Shown here: positions 16,381 through 25,018 of the stretch, one piece after another
How positions within the stretch are numbered: the first letter of the stretch is position 1
Layout of the letters: every line of letters begins with the position of its first letter
Source: Streptomyces fumanus
GTDB lineage: Bacteria > Actinomycetota > Actinomycetes > Streptomycetales > Streptomycetaceae
Direction of reading: 5' to 3'
DNA length: 64,000 bases
Assembly: GCF_014655295.1 (NCBI RefSeq)
Contig: NZ_BNBI01000008.1
Coordinates: forward strand, 186,001-250,000
Notes under the pieces: generated by a model
The model's database searches: none
What the model was told of the DNA's origin: nothing
Seen by the model: only the letters and a program-made list of their open reading frames with translations
Position numbers and translations under genes: made by a program

Positions 16381-17208
16381 ATGAGTCCCTTCACCGGCTC
16401 CGCCGCCCGCACCCCGGCCTGGCACCACCTCCGCGTCGAGCGCGCCGACGGCGTCGCCACCGTCACCCTCGCCCGCCCCGAGAAGCTCAACGCGCTCACC
16501 TTCGGCGCCTACGCCGACCTGCGCGACCTGCTGGCCGAGCTGTCCCGGGAGCGGGCGGTGCGCGCCCTGGTGCTGGCCGGCGAGGGCCGGGGCTTCTGCT
16601 CCGGCGGCGACGTGGAGGAGATCATCGGCGCGACCCTGGCGCTGGACGCCGCCGGGCTCCTCGACTTCAACCGGATGACCGGCCAGGTGGTCCGCGCGGT
16701 ACGGGAAGCCCCGTTCCCCGTGATCGCCGCCCTGCACGGGGTCGCCGCCGGGGCCGGCGCGGTGCTCGCGCTGGCCGCCGACTTCCGCGTGGCCGACCCC
16801 ACCACCCGGTTCGCCTTCCTCTTCACCCGCGTCGGCCTCTCCGGCGGCGACATGGGCGCCGCCTACCTGCTGCCCCGCGTGGTCGGCCTGGGCCACGCCA
16901 CCCGCCTGCTGATGCTCGGCGACCCGGTCCCCGCCGCCGAGGCCGAACGCATCGGCCTGCTCACCCACCTGACCGCACCGGGCCGCGCCGACGACACCGC
17001 CCGGGAGCTGGCCCGCCGCCTCGCCGAGGGCCCCGCCCTCGCCCAGGCCCAAACCAAGGCCCTGCTCACGGCGGAACTGGACATGCCGCTGCCGGCCGCG
17101 GTCGAACTCGACGCGGCCACCCAGTCCCTGCTGATGACGACCGAGGACTACAAGGAGTTCCACGCGGCCTTCACCGCGAAGCGCCGCCCGAAGTGGACCG
17201 GACGGTGA
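16381..17208 (+). CDS. Enoyl-CoA hydratase/isomerase family protein (anthranilate-CoA locus)
   Basis: This crotonase-fold enzyme of 275 residues probably hydrates a ring-derived or ring-opened enoyl-CoA. It has the oxyanion-hole segments GEGRGFCSGGDVEEI (residues about 68-82) and ALHGVAAGAGAVLALAADFRVAD (about 118-140). The helix GLSGGDMGAAYLLPRVVG is usual in the family. GAGGAGG lies 10 bases before the ATG at 16381; an earlier start at 16351 has no such site. Its stop overlaps the start of the monooxygenase/reductase gene, so both form one operon behind the TGACGGCAGTCA promoter. Confidence 0.88.
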   Translation: MSPFTGSAARTPAWHHLRVERADGVATVTLARPEKLNALTFGAYADLRDLLAELSRERAVRALVLAGEGRGFCSGGDVEEIIGATLALDAAGLLDFNRMTGQVVRAVREAPFPVIAALHGVAAGAGAVLALAADFRVADPTTRFAFLFTRVGLSGGDMGAAYLLPRVVGLGHATRLLMLGDPVPAAEAERIGLLTHLTAPGRADDTARELARRLAEGPALAQAQTKALLTAELDMPLPAAVELDAATQSLLMTTEDYKEFHAAFTAKRRPKWTGR

Positions 17209-19535
17209 CCTCCCCGGCGGCGCGCGAAGCCGCGCGACCGGCCGTGGCGGACCCGCCCCCGACCGCGCACCGCATAGCCGTCACCGGCGGCGGCCCCGGC
17301 GGCCTCTACACCGCCGCCCTGCTCAAACGCCTCGACCCCACCCGGGACATCACCCTCTGGGAACGCAACCCCCCGGACACCACCTTCGGCTTCGGCGTGG
17401 TCCTCTCCGACGAGACCCTCGGCGGCATCGAACACGCCGACCCCGCCGTCCACGCGGCCCTGCGCGCCCACCTCGTCCGCTGGAACGACATCCACATCGT
17501 CCACCGGGGCACCCGGCACACCACCACCGGCCACGGCTTCGCGGCCGTCGAGCGGCGCCGCCTGCTGGCCCTGCTCCAGGCCCGCTGCCGCTCCCTCGGC
17601 GTGCGCCTGCGCTTCGCCACCGAGGCCCCGCCCCCGCCCCGTCTCTCCGCGGCGTACGACCTGGTCGTGGCCGCCGACGGCATCCACAGCACCACCCGCC
17701 GCACCTACGCCCACGCCTTCCGCCCGCACCTCACCGCGCACCGCTGCCGCTACCTCTGGCTGGCCACCGACTTCGCGTTCGACGCCTTCCGCTTCGAGTT
17801 CGCCGAGACCGAACACGGCCTGATGCACCTGCACGGCTACCCCTACGCCCCCGACGCCTCCACGGTGATCGTCGAGATGCGCGAGGAGGTCTGGCGGCGG
17901 GCCGGCTTCGACACCCCGGACACCGCCGCCTCCGTCGACCGCTGCGCCCGGATCTTCGCGGAGGCGCTGCGGGGCCGGCCCCTGCGGTCCAACGACTCCG
18001 CCTGGACCACGTTCCGCACGCTCGTCACCGAGCGCTGGTCGCACGGCAACGTCGTCCTGCTCGGCGACGCCGCCCACACCGCCCACTTCTCCATCGGCTC
18101 CGGCACCAAGCTCGCCGTCGAGGACGCCGTCGCCCTGGCCGCCGCCCTCGCGGAACAGGACACCCTCGCCCGGGCCCTGACCGCCTACGAGGAGGAGCGG
18201 CGCCCCGTCGTCGCCTCCACCCAGCGCGCGGCCCACGCCAGCCTGGAGTGGTTCGAGGAGCTGCCGTTCCGGCTGGACCAGCCGCCCCGCCGGTTCGCCT
18301 TCGACCTGCTCACCCGCAGCCGCCGGGTCACCCACGCCGGCCTGCGGCTGCGCGACCCCCGCTTCACCGCCTCCGTCGAGCGGGAGTTCGGCTGCCCGCC
18401 CGGCACCCCGCCGATGTTCACCCCGTTCTCCCTGCGCGGCCTCACCCTGCGCAACCGCGTCGTGGTCTCCCCGATGGACATGTACTCGGCCGTCGACGGC
18501 GTCCCCGGCGACTTCCACCTCGTCCACCTCGGCGCCCGCGCCCTGGGCGGCGCCGCGCTGGTGATGACCGAGATGGTCTGCGTCAGCCCCGAGGGCCGGA
18601 TCACCCCGGGCTGCGCCGGCCTCTACACCGCCCGGCAGGCCGAGGCGTGGGCACGCGTGGTGGCCTTCGTGCACGACCGGGCCCCGGGCACCGCGATCGG
18701 CGTCCAGCTCGGCCACAGCGGACGCAAGGGCTCGACCCGCCGGATGTGGGAGGGCAGGGACGAACCGCTGCCCGACGGCAACTGGCCGCTGGTCGCCGCC
18801 TCCCCGCTGCCGTACACCCCGCGCAGCCAGGTCCCCCGCGAGCTGACCGGGGCCCGGCTCACCGAGGTGCGCGAGCAGTTCACCGCCGCCGCCCGGCGGG
18901 CCGCCCGCGCCGGGTTCGACCTGCTGGAGCTGCACTGCGCCCACGGCTACCTGCTGTCCGGGTTCCTCTCCCCGCTCACCAACCGGCGCACCGACGCCTA
19001 CGGCGGCACCCTGGCCCACCGGCTCCGCTTCCCGCTGGAGGTCTTCGACGCGGTACGGGGCGTGTGGCCCGGGGAACGGCCCATGACGGTACGGATCTCC
19101 GCCACCGACTGGGCCGAGGGCGGCACCAGCGCCGAGGACGCGGTGGAGATCGCCCGCGCCTTCGCCGCGCACGGCGCCGACGCCGTCGACGTCTCCACCG
19201 GTCAGGTCGTCGCCGCGGAACGCCCCCGGTACGGACGGTCGTACCAGACGCCGTACGCCGACCGCGTCCGGCACCAGGCACGGGTGCCGGTGATCGCGGT
19301 CGGCGCGATCTCCTCCTGGGACGACGTCAACTCACTGATCCTGGCCGGGCGCGCCGACCTGTGCGCGCTCGGCCGCCCGCACCTGTACGACCCGCACTGG
19401 ACCCTGCACGCGGCGGCCGAGCAGGGCTACGACGGTCCGGGCGTGCGCTGGCCCGACCCGTACCGCGCGGGCAGCCGCCCGCCGCCTACCGGCCGCGCCG
19501 ACGCGCCCCGGCCCCGGTTCACACCGGGGCGGTGA
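17205..19535 (+). CDS. 2-aminobenzoyl-CoA (or salicyloyl-CoA) monooxygenase/reductase fusion
   Basis: This is a 776-residue two-domain flavoenzyme. The N-terminal half is an aromatic hydroxylase with FAD motif GGGPGG (about residue 25) and GDAAHTAHFSIGSGTKLAVEDA (about 285). The C-terminal half is an Old Yellow Enzyme-type reductase, with TLRNRVVVSPMDMYSA, QLGHSGRKG, HCAHGYLLSGFLSP and RPHLYDPHW. This architecture is that of Azoarcus evansii 2-aminobenzoyl-CoA monooxygenase/reductase, which dearomatises anthraniloyl-CoA; databases often name it salicylyl-CoA 5-hydroxylase/oxidoreductase. GTG 17205 gives a GTGA overlap; GTG 17193 is also possible. CoA ligase and RidA nearby favour the amino substrate. 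Confidence 0.85.
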   Translation: MTSPAAREAARPAVADPPPTAHRIAVTGGGPGGLYTAALLKRLDPTRDITLWERNPPDTTFGFGVVLSDETLGGIEHADPAVHAALRAHLVRWNDIHIVHRGTRHTTTGHGFAAVERRRLLALLQARCRSLGVRLRFATEAPPPPRLSAAYDLVVAADGIHSTTRRTYAHAFRPHLTAHRCRYLWLATDFAFDAFRFEFAETEHGLMHLHGYPYAPDASTVIVEMREEVWRRAGFDTPDTAASVDRCARIFAEALRGRPLRSNDSAWTTFRTLVTERWSHGNVVLLGDAAHTAHFSIGSGTKLAVEDAVALAAALAEQDTLARALTAYEEERRPVVASTQRAAHASLEWFEELPFRLDQPPRRFAFDLLTRSRRVTHAGLRLRDPRFTASVEREFGCPPGTPPMFTPFSLRGLTLRNRVVVSPMDMYSAVDGVPGDFHLVHLGARALGGAALVMTEMVCVSPEGRITPGCAGLYTARQAEAWARVVAFVHDRAPGTAIGVQLGHSGRKGSTRRMWEGRDEPLPDGNWPLVAASPLPYTPRSQVPRELTGARLTEVREQFTAAARRAARAGFDLLELHCAHGYLLSGFLSPLTNRRTDAYGGTLAHRLRFPLEVFDAVRGVWPGERPMTVRISATDWAEGGTSAEDAVEIARAFAAHGADAVDVSTGQVVAAERPRYGRSYQTPYADRVRHQARVPVIAVGAISSWDDVNSLILAGRADLCALGRPHLYDPHWTLHAAAEQGYDGPGVRWPDPYRAGSRPPPTGRADAPRPRFTPGR

Positions 19536-20724
19536 GCGCGACCATGCCGGCGGTGAGCGTCGCCCCGTCGGCCGGGTCGATCAGCAGGAACGCGCCGGTG
19601 CGCCGGGAGACCGCGTAGTCGTCCAGCGGCAGCGGCTCGGCGGTGCGCAGGACGATCCGGCCGAGGTCGTTGACGGCCAGGCGGTCCGCGCCGCCGAGGT
19701 CCCGGACCACCGCCCGTACCGTGCGGGTGCCGTGCCGCAGCAGCACCCGGTCCCCGGTCGCCAGCGGCCGGTCGGCGAGATGGCAGACGGCGGCGCGGAC
19801 GTCCTGGGTGAGCGTCGGCGCGTCCACCCCCGCCGTGATCAGGTCGCCGCGCGCGATGTCCCGCTGGTCCGTCAGACGCAGGCTCACCGACTGGGAGGCG
19901 TGTGCCGCGCCGGCCGGTGTGCCGAGGACGTCGATGCCGGCGATCTCGGAGGTCTCCCCGGACGGGTGCACGGTCACCCGGTCGCCCACCCGCAACACCC
20001 CCGAGGCCACCTGCCCGGCGTAGTACCGCCGCTCGCCGTGCCGGATCACGTACTGCACCGGGAACCGGGCGGGCGCGTCGGCCGGCCCGGCCGCGACCGG
20101 CACGGTCTCCAGGTGCTCCAGGACGGTGGGCCCGCCGTACCAGTCCATGCGGGCGGAGGGCTCGACGACGTTGTCACCGGCCAGCGCCGAGACCGGGACG
20201 GCGGTGACCTCCGGGACGCCCAGCTCGATGGCGTACTTGGCGAACTCCTCGGCGATCTCCTCGAACACCCCTTCCTGGTAGCCGACGAGGTCCATCTTGT
20301 TGACGGCGAGGACGACGTGCGGGACGCGCAGCAGCGCGGCGATGGCGGCGTGCCGGCGGGTCTGCTCGACCACGCCGTTGCGGGCGTCGACCAGCACCAC
20401 GGTCAGCTCGGCGGTGGAGGCGCCGGTGACCATGTTGCGGGTGTACTGCACGTGCCCGGGGGTGTCGGCGAGGATGAACCGGCGCCGAGGGGTGGCGAAG
20501 TAGCGGTAGGCCACGTCGATGGTGATGCCCTGTTCCCGCTCGGCCCGCAGGCCGTCGGTGAGCAGCGCCAGATCCGGTCCCTCGCCCCGGGACGCCCGCC
20601 GCACCGCCTCCAGTTGGTCGGCCAGCACCGACTTGGAGTCGTGCAGCAGCCGTCCGACGAGGGTGGACTTGCCGTCGTCCACCGAACCGGCGGTCGCGAA
20701 CCGCAAGGTGTCCACAGTGGCCAT
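19519..20724 (-). CDS. cysN: Sulfate adenylyltransferase subunit 1 (GTPase) CysN
   Basis: CysN is the GTPase that drives CysD-catalysed formation of adenosine 5'-phosphosulfate from ATP and sulfate. The 401-residue protein has G1 GSVDDGKST (residues 13-21), the switch region REQGITIDVAYRYF, G3 DTPGHVQYTRNM (about 89) and G4 NKMDLVG (about 144). EF-Tu-like beta-barrel domains follow. GGGAGGGG precedes the ATG at 20724, right after the cysD stop. It has no C-terminal APS kinase fusion, since cysC is separate. The stop region overlaps the convergent monooxygenase gene by 17 bases. Confidence 0.94.
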   Translation of the reverse strand: MATVDTLRFATAGSVDDGKSTLVGRLLHDSKSVLADQLEAVRRASRGEGPDLALLTDGLRAEREQGITIDVAYRYFATPRRRFILADTPGHVQYTRNMVTGASTAELTVVLVDARNGVVEQTRRHAAIAALLRVPHVVLAVNKMDLVGYQEGVFEEIAEEFAKYAIELGVPEVTAVPVSALAGDNVVEPSARMDWYGGPTVLEHLETVPVAAGPADAPARFPVQYVIRHGERRYYAGQVASGVLRVGDRVTVHPSGETSEIAGIDVLGTPAGAAHASQSVSLRLTDQRDIARGDLITAGVDAPTLTQDVRAAVCHLADRPLATGDRVLLRHGTRTVRAVVRDLGGADRLAVNDLGRIVLRTAEPLPLDDYAVSRRTGAFLLIDPADGATLTAGMVALTAPV

Positions 20725-20726
20725 GG

Positions 20727-21629
20727 CTAGAAGTACCCCTCCCGTTTGCGGTCTTCCATCGCGGCCTCGGAGAGTTTGTCGTCGGCGCGGGTGGCGCCGC
20801 GTTCGGTGAGGCGGGAGGCGGCGATCTCGGCGATGACCTTGTCGATGGTGTCGGCGTCGGAGTCGACGGCGCCGGTGCAGGACATGTCGCCGACGGTGCG
20901 GTAGCGCACCCGGCGCTTGTGCACCGTCTCGCCGTTCTTGGGGCCGCCCCAGGCGCCGGGGGTGAGCCACATGCCGGCGCGGGAGAAGACCTCGCGTTCG
21001 TGGGCGAAGTAGATCTCGGGCAGGGCGATGTCCTCGCGGGCGATGTACTGCCAGACGTCGAGTTCGGTCCAGTTGGACAGGGGGAAGACGCGGACGTGTT
21101 CGCCGGGGGCGTGGCGGCCGTTGTAGAGGTTCCACAGCTCGGGGCGCTGGCGGCGGGGGTCCCACTGGGAGAACTCGTCGCGCAGGGAGAAGACACGTTC
21201 CTTCGCGCGGGCCTTCTCCTCGTCGCGGCGTCCGCCGCCGAAGACGGCGTCGAACCGCTCGCTCTGGATCTTCTCGGTCAGGGGGAGGGTCTGGAGGGGG
21301 TTGCGGGTGCCGTCGGGGCGTTCCTTGAGCACACCGCGGTCGATGTAGTCCTGGACGGAGGCGACATGGAGGCGCAGCCCGTGGGCGGCCACCACACGGT
21401 CGCGGTACTCAAGGACTTCGGGGAAGTTGTGTCCGGTGTCCACATGGAGCAGGGCGAACGGCACCGGCGCGGGTGTGAACGCCTTGAGGGCGAGGTGGAG
21501 CATGACGATGGAGTCCTTGCCGCCGGAGAAGAGGATCACCGGCTTCTCGAACTCGCCCGCCACCTCGCGGAAGATGTGCACCGCCTCCGACTCCAGCGCG
21601 TCCAGGTGCGACAGGGCGAAGAGGCTCAC
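20727..21629 (-). CDS. cysD: Sulfate adenylyltransferase subunit 2 CysD
   Basis: CysD is the catalytic ATP-sulfurylase subunit. The 300-residue protein has the PP-loop SGGKDS in PVILFSGGKDSIVMLHLA (residues about 32), HVDTGHNFPEV, GGGRRDEEKARAKERVFSLRDEF, and the C-terminal EREGYF-like end (DRKREGYF) that interacts with CysN. The GTG at 21629 overlaps the cysC stop by 4 bases. Gene order is cysC-cysD-cysN. No cysH, sulfite reductase or sulfotransferase lies in the window. Confidence 0.95.
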   Translation of the reverse strand: MSLFALSHLDALESEAVHIFREVAGEFEKPVILFSGGKDSIVMLHLALKAFTPAPVPFALLHVDTGHNFPEVLEYRDRVVAAHGLRLHVASVQDYIDRGVLKERPDGTRNPLQTLPLTEKIQSERFDAVFGGGRRDEEKARAKERVFSLRDEFSQWDPRRQRPELWNLYNGRHAPGEHVRVFPLSNWTELDVWQYIAREDIALPEIYFAHEREVFSRAGMWLTPGAWGGPKNGETVHKRRVRYRTVGDMSCTGAVDSDADTIDKVIAEIAASRLTERGATRADDKLSEAAMEDRKREGYF

Positions 21630-22177
21630 ACCAGCCCCCGCTCCGCCAGCACCGCGAACACCGCGTCGGCCGACTCCTGCGGCGTCTGGTCCTGCGTCGG
21701 CAGCACCAGCGCCGGGTCGACCGGCGGCTCGTACGGGTCGTCGACCCCCGTCAGCCCGGTCAGCCGGCCCTCGGCCTGCCGGGCGTACAGCCCCTTGACG
21801 TCCCGCTCGCTGCACACCTCGACCGGCGTGGCCACGTGCACCTCGATGTACGGTGTCCCGCTCGCCTCGTGCCGCTTGCGGACCGCCTCGCGGCTGTCGG
21901 CGTACGGGGCGATGACGGGGACGACGGAGAGCACGCCGTTGCGGGCGAGCACCTCGGAGACCAGACCGATGCGCTGCACATTGGTGTGGCGGTCCTCGCG
22001 GCTGAAACCGAGACCGGCCGAGAGGAAACGGCGGATCTCGTCGCCGTCGAGGACCTCCACGCGGCGCCCCCGCGCCGTCAGCCGGTGGTCGAGCAGTCGG
22101 GCGATGGTCGTCTTGCCTGCGCTCGGCAGCCCGGTGAGCCAGACGGTGGCTCCCCGCGGCCGTGCCGTGGTGGTCAT
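21626..22177 (-). CDS. cysC: Adenylyl-sulfate kinase CysC
   Basis: CysC phosphorylates adenosine 5'-phosphosulfate to PAPS, the sulfate donor. The 183-residue protein has P-loop GLPSAGKTT (residues about 15-23), DGDEIRRFLSAGLGFSREDR and the FISP-region equivalent SVVPVIAPYADSREAVR, with Val-Ala in place of the usual Ser. The end GVDDPYEPP is usual for the family. GAGGAC precedes the ATG at 22177; a GTG 14 codons earlier is possible but has no ribosome site. It heads the cysCDN operon. Confidence 0.93.
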   Translation of the reverse strand: MTTTARPRGATVWLTGLPSAGKTTIARLLDHRLTARGRRVEVLDGDEIRRFLSAGLGFSREDRHTNVQRIGLVSEVLARNGVLSVVPVIAPYADSREAVRKRHEASGTPYIEVHVATPVEVCSERDVKGLYARQAEGRLTGLTGVDDPYEPPVDPALVLPTQDQTPQESADAVFAVLAERGLV

Positions 22178-22419
22178 GCGCAAAGTCCTCTTCTCCCTAC
22201 TTCCCCCCGCGGACGACACTTCGGACAGTAGGTAAGAAACTTGAGAGCAGGGACAGAGGAACCTGAGGGTTTTCTAAGGGCATGTCCGGTGTGCCCGGCC
22301 GCGCGGGGGCGGCGCACTGCCGGTCAGCGCCTGGTCAGCGGCCCCCTGCGGGACCGTACGGGCGCCTTTCACAGAAGTGACCGAGCCGCGTTCACAACCG
22401 CGCCCGGCGGACAGCCCGT
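22178..22419. other. Intergenic region between cysC and paaX
   Basis: It should hold the minus-strand promoter of cysCDN and the end of the paaX message. I see three TTCACA hexamers (22368, 22391, 22419) and a repeated GGTCAGCG (22322, 22333). I cannot assign a promoter or terminator with confidence. Confidence 0.4.
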
Positions 22420-23238
22420 TCACAGCCCCGCGAAGGCGGCCCCCGCGTCCCGCAGCCGTTCGTGCAGGGCCCGGAAGACGGCCGCCGAACGGGTCCCCGG
22501 CCAGTCCTCGGGCAGCAGGCGCGCGGGCAGCCCCGGGTCGACGTAGGGCAGGTGCCGCCAGGAGTCCAGGGCCAGCAGGTAGTCCCGGTAGGCGTCCTCC
22601 GGCGCGGCGGCGGCGTCCCCGCGCTCCTCCCAGTCGCGCAGCACGCGCGCGTGCCGGTCGAGGAACGCCTGGTGCTCCTTGGCGATCGCCGCCAGGTCCC
22701 ACCAGCGGGCCACCGCCCGCGCGGTCGGGGTGAAGCCGAGGTGCTCGCCGCGGAAGAAGTCCACGTACCCGTCGAGTCCGAGCTGCCCGAGCGTGTGCCG
22801 GGTCTCCTCGTAGAGCCGGGCGGGGGCGATCCAGACGCCCGGCGCGGCGGTGCCGAAACCCAGCGCGGCGAGACGGGACCGCAGTATGTGACGTTTCTGC
22901 CGCTCGGATTCCGGGACCGAGAACACGGCGAGCACCCAGCCCTCGTCCGCGGGCGGCTCCGTGGCGTAGATCCGCCGGTCGCCGTCCTCCAGCAACTGCC
23001 GGGCCCGCGCCGACAGTTCGTACCCGGCGGCGCCCTCGGCGGTGCGGGCCGGCAGCAGCAGGCCGCGCCGCTTCAGCCGGGACACCGAGGAACGGACGGA
23101 GGGCGCGTCCACGCCCACCGCGGCCAGCAGCCGGATCAGCTCCGCGACGGGCACCGGGCCCGGCGCGAAGCGGCCGTACGCGCCGTAGAGCGTGACGATC
23201 AGGGACCGTGGAGCATGCTGGTCGGACACGTTGATCAT
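22420..23238 (-). CDS. PaaX-family transcriptional regulator
   Basis: PaaX-type repressors control aromatic-CoA catabolism and are released by an aryl-CoA inducer. The 272-residue protein has the family start HAPRSLIVTLYGAYGRFAPGPVPVAELIRLL and a winged-helix segment VDAPSVRSSVSRLKRRGLL (residues about 40-58). The middle ferredoxin-like domain and the C-terminal PaaX_C domain follow (GFTPTARAVARWWDL; DAYRDYLLALDSWRHLPYVDP). It lies 15 bases downstream of the CoA ligase gene on the same strand, so it is probably co-transcribed. Its likely target is the TGACGGCAGTCA operator. GTG 23229 is an alternative start. Confidence 0.88.
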   Translation of the reverse strand: MINVSDQHAPRSLIVTLYGAYGRFAPGPVPVAELIRLLAAVGVDAPSVRSSVSRLKRRGLLLPARTAEGAAGYELSARARQLLEDGDRRIYATEPPADEGWVLAVFSVPESERQKRHILRSRLAALGFGTAAPGVWIAPARLYEETRHTLGQLGLDGYVDFFRGEHLGFTPTARAVARWWDLAAIAKEHQAFLDRHARVLRDWEERGDAAAAPEDAYRDYLLALDSWRHLPYVDPGLPARLLPEDWPGTRSAAVFRALHERLRDAGAAFAGL

Positions 23239-23253
23239 CTTAGGTCGTCGGCA

Positions 23254-24864
23254 TCACTGCCGGTCGCCCTCGGTCCGGGCGGCGGCCGACAGCCTGAACC
23301 GCTGGAGCTTGCCGGTGGCCGTGCGCGGCAGGGCGTCCCGGAAGACGACCTCCCGTGGACACTTGTACGGCGCCAACTCCCGCCTGACGAACGCCCGCAG
23401 CGCCTCCGGGTCCCGCTCGGCGCCCGCCCGCAGCACGGCGTACGCCACCACCACCTGCCCCCGCTCCTCGTCCGGGCGGCCCACCACCGCCGCCTCGACC
23501 ACGTCCGGGTGCCGCAGCAACGCGTCCTCCACTTCCGGTCCGGCGATGTTGTACCCGGCCGAGACGATCATGTCGTCGGCGCGGGCCACGTACCGGAAGT
23601 ACCCGTCGGGCTCGCGGACATAGGTGTCCCCGGTGATGTTCCAGCCGTCGCGCACGTACTCCCGCTGCCGGGGGTCGGCGAGGTAGCGGCACCCGACCGG
23701 TCCGCGCACCGCGAGCAGTCCGGGCGTCCCGTCCGGCACCGGCACGCCGTCCGCGTCCTGCACCCGCGCCTGCCAGCCCGGCACCGGCACGCCCGTGGTA
23801 CCGGGCCGGATCCGCTCGTCGGCGGCGGAGAGGAAGATGTGCAGCAGCTCGGTGGCGCCGATGCCGTTGATGATGCGCAGCCCGGTCCGGGTGTGCCAGG
23901 CGTGCCAGGTGGCCGCGGGCAGGTTCTCGCCGGCCGAGACGCAGCGCCGCAGCGACGACACGTCGTACCCGGCGACCTCGCCGAGCATCGCGCGGTACGC
24001 GGTCGGCGCGGTGAACAGCACCGACACCCGGTGCCGGGCGATCGCCGGCAGCAGCTCCCGGGGCGTGGCCCGCTCCAGCAGCAGCGCGCACGCCCCGGCC
24101 CGCAGCGGGAAGACCACCAGGCCGCCCAGCCCGAAGGTGAACCCCAGCGGCGGGCTGCCCGCGAACAGGTCGTCCGCGCGCGGGCGCAGCACGTGCCGCG
24201 AGAAGGTGTCGGCGATCGCCAGCACGTCCCGGTGGAAGTGCAGACACCCCTTGGGCCGGCCGGTGGTGCCCGAGGTGAACGCGATCAGCGCCACGTCGTC
24301 GGCCGCCGTGTCCACGGCCCGGTACGGCGTGCCCGGCGCCGGCCGGTTCAGCAGGTCGCCGGGGCCGCCACCGCCGTACGGCACGATCCGCAGCCCCGGC
24401 ACCCCGGCCGCGGCGAGGTCGGCCACGTACCGCGCGTCGCACAGGGCGTGCCGGACCCGGGCGATCCGGCAGACCGTGCTCAGCTCGTGCGGCCGCTGCT
24501 GCGCCAGCACGGTCACCGCGACCGCCCCGGCCTTCAGCACCGCCAGCCAGCAGGCCGCCAGCCACGGGGTGGTGGGCCCGCGCAGCAGCACCCGGTTGCC
24601 GGGGACCACGCCGAGGTCGCGGGTGAGCAGGTGGGCGAGCCGGTCGACCCGGGCGCGCAGCTCGCCGTACGTCCACCGGGTGCCGTCGGCGGTCCGGAAG
24701 GCCGGGCGGCCGGGGCCGGTGCCGGCCAGCAGCTCGGCGGCGCAGTTCAGGCGCTCCGGGTAGCGCAGCTCCGGCAGGTCGAACAGGAGCCGGGGCCACT
24801 GGCCGGGCGGCGGCAGGTGATCGCGGGCGAAGGTGTCGACGTGGGCGGTGCCCCGGGAGGTCAT
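23254..24864 (-). CDS. Aromatic acid-CoA ligase, probably 2-aminobenzoate-CoA ligase
   Basis: This acyl-adenylate-forming enzyme activates an aromatic acid with ATP and CoA. The 536-residue protein has the AMP-binding motif FTSGTTGRPKGC (residues about 190-201), ENLPAATWHAWHTRTGLRIINGIGATE, RDGWNITGDTYVREPDGYFRYVARADDMI, and the C-terminal catalytic lysine in PRTATGKLQRF. It resembles benzoate/2-aminobenzoate-CoA ligases. Divergence from the acyl-CoA dehydrogenase across a shared operator, and co-location with the monooxygenase/reductase fusion, support anthranilate as substrate. Salicylate or benzoate remain possible. Confidence 0.85.
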   Translation of the reverse strand: MTSRGTAHVDTFARDHLPPPGQWPRLLFDLPELRYPERLNCAAELLAGTGPGRPAFRTADGTRWTYGELRARVDRLAHLLTRDLGVVPGNRVLLRGPTTPWLAACWLAVLKAGAVAVTVLAQQRPHELSTVCRIARVRHALCDARYVADLAAAGVPGLRIVPYGGGGPGDLLNRPAPGTPYRAVDTAADDVALIAFTSGTTGRPKGCLHFHRDVLAIADTFSRHVLRPRADDLFAGSPPLGFTFGLGGLVVFPLRAGACALLLERATPRELLPAIARHRVSVLFTAPTAYRAMLGEVAGYDVSSLRRCVSAGENLPAATWHAWHTRTGLRIINGIGATELLHIFLSAADERIRPGTTGVPVPGWQARVQDADGVPVPDGTPGLLAVRGPVGCRYLADPRQREYVRDGWNITGDTYVREPDGYFRYVARADDMIVSAGYNIAGPEVEDALLRHPDVVEAAVVGRPDEERGQVVVAYAVLRAGAERDPEALRAFVRRELAPYKCPREVVFRDALPRTATGKLQRFRLSAAARTEGDRQ

Positions 24865-24926
24865 CAGCGGCGCCCCCTCGACGCGGTGGGCTCGTCACGT
24901 TCGCTGCGCGGTGGCTCGTCCGTGGA

Positions 24927-24970
24927 GCGTAGCGCCTTGGTGACGGCAGTCAACGGTCCGCGATAGTCTC
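24927..24970. promoter_or_regulatory. Divergent promoters around operator TGACGGCAGTCA, copy 2
   Basis: On the plus strand, TGACGG (24942-24947) and TAGTCT (24965-24970) are 17 bases apart. On the minus strand, TTGACT (24954-24949) and TACGCT (24932-24927) are 16 apart. Both -35 boxes fall on the inverted repeat TGAC-GGCA-GTCA (24942-24953). One bound repressor could close both promoters. The copy at 16306 has identical spacing. Confidence 0.7.
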
Positions 24971-25018
24971 GGGGGAGCCGTGCACGCCGGGACAGGCGAG
25001 ACGAGGGGACCGGTGCCG

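Noticed and set aside
16381..19535. Salicylate degradation as the function of the aromatic locus
   Set aside because: Not excluded, but set aside: the two-domain monooxygenase/OYE architecture plus RidA fit an amino substrate better, and no gentisate dioxygenase gene is near.
23240..24898. Second minus-strand frame of 552 codons over the CoA ligase
   Set aside because: It runs in another frame of the same bases. Only the 23254-24864 frame has the AMP-binding motifs.
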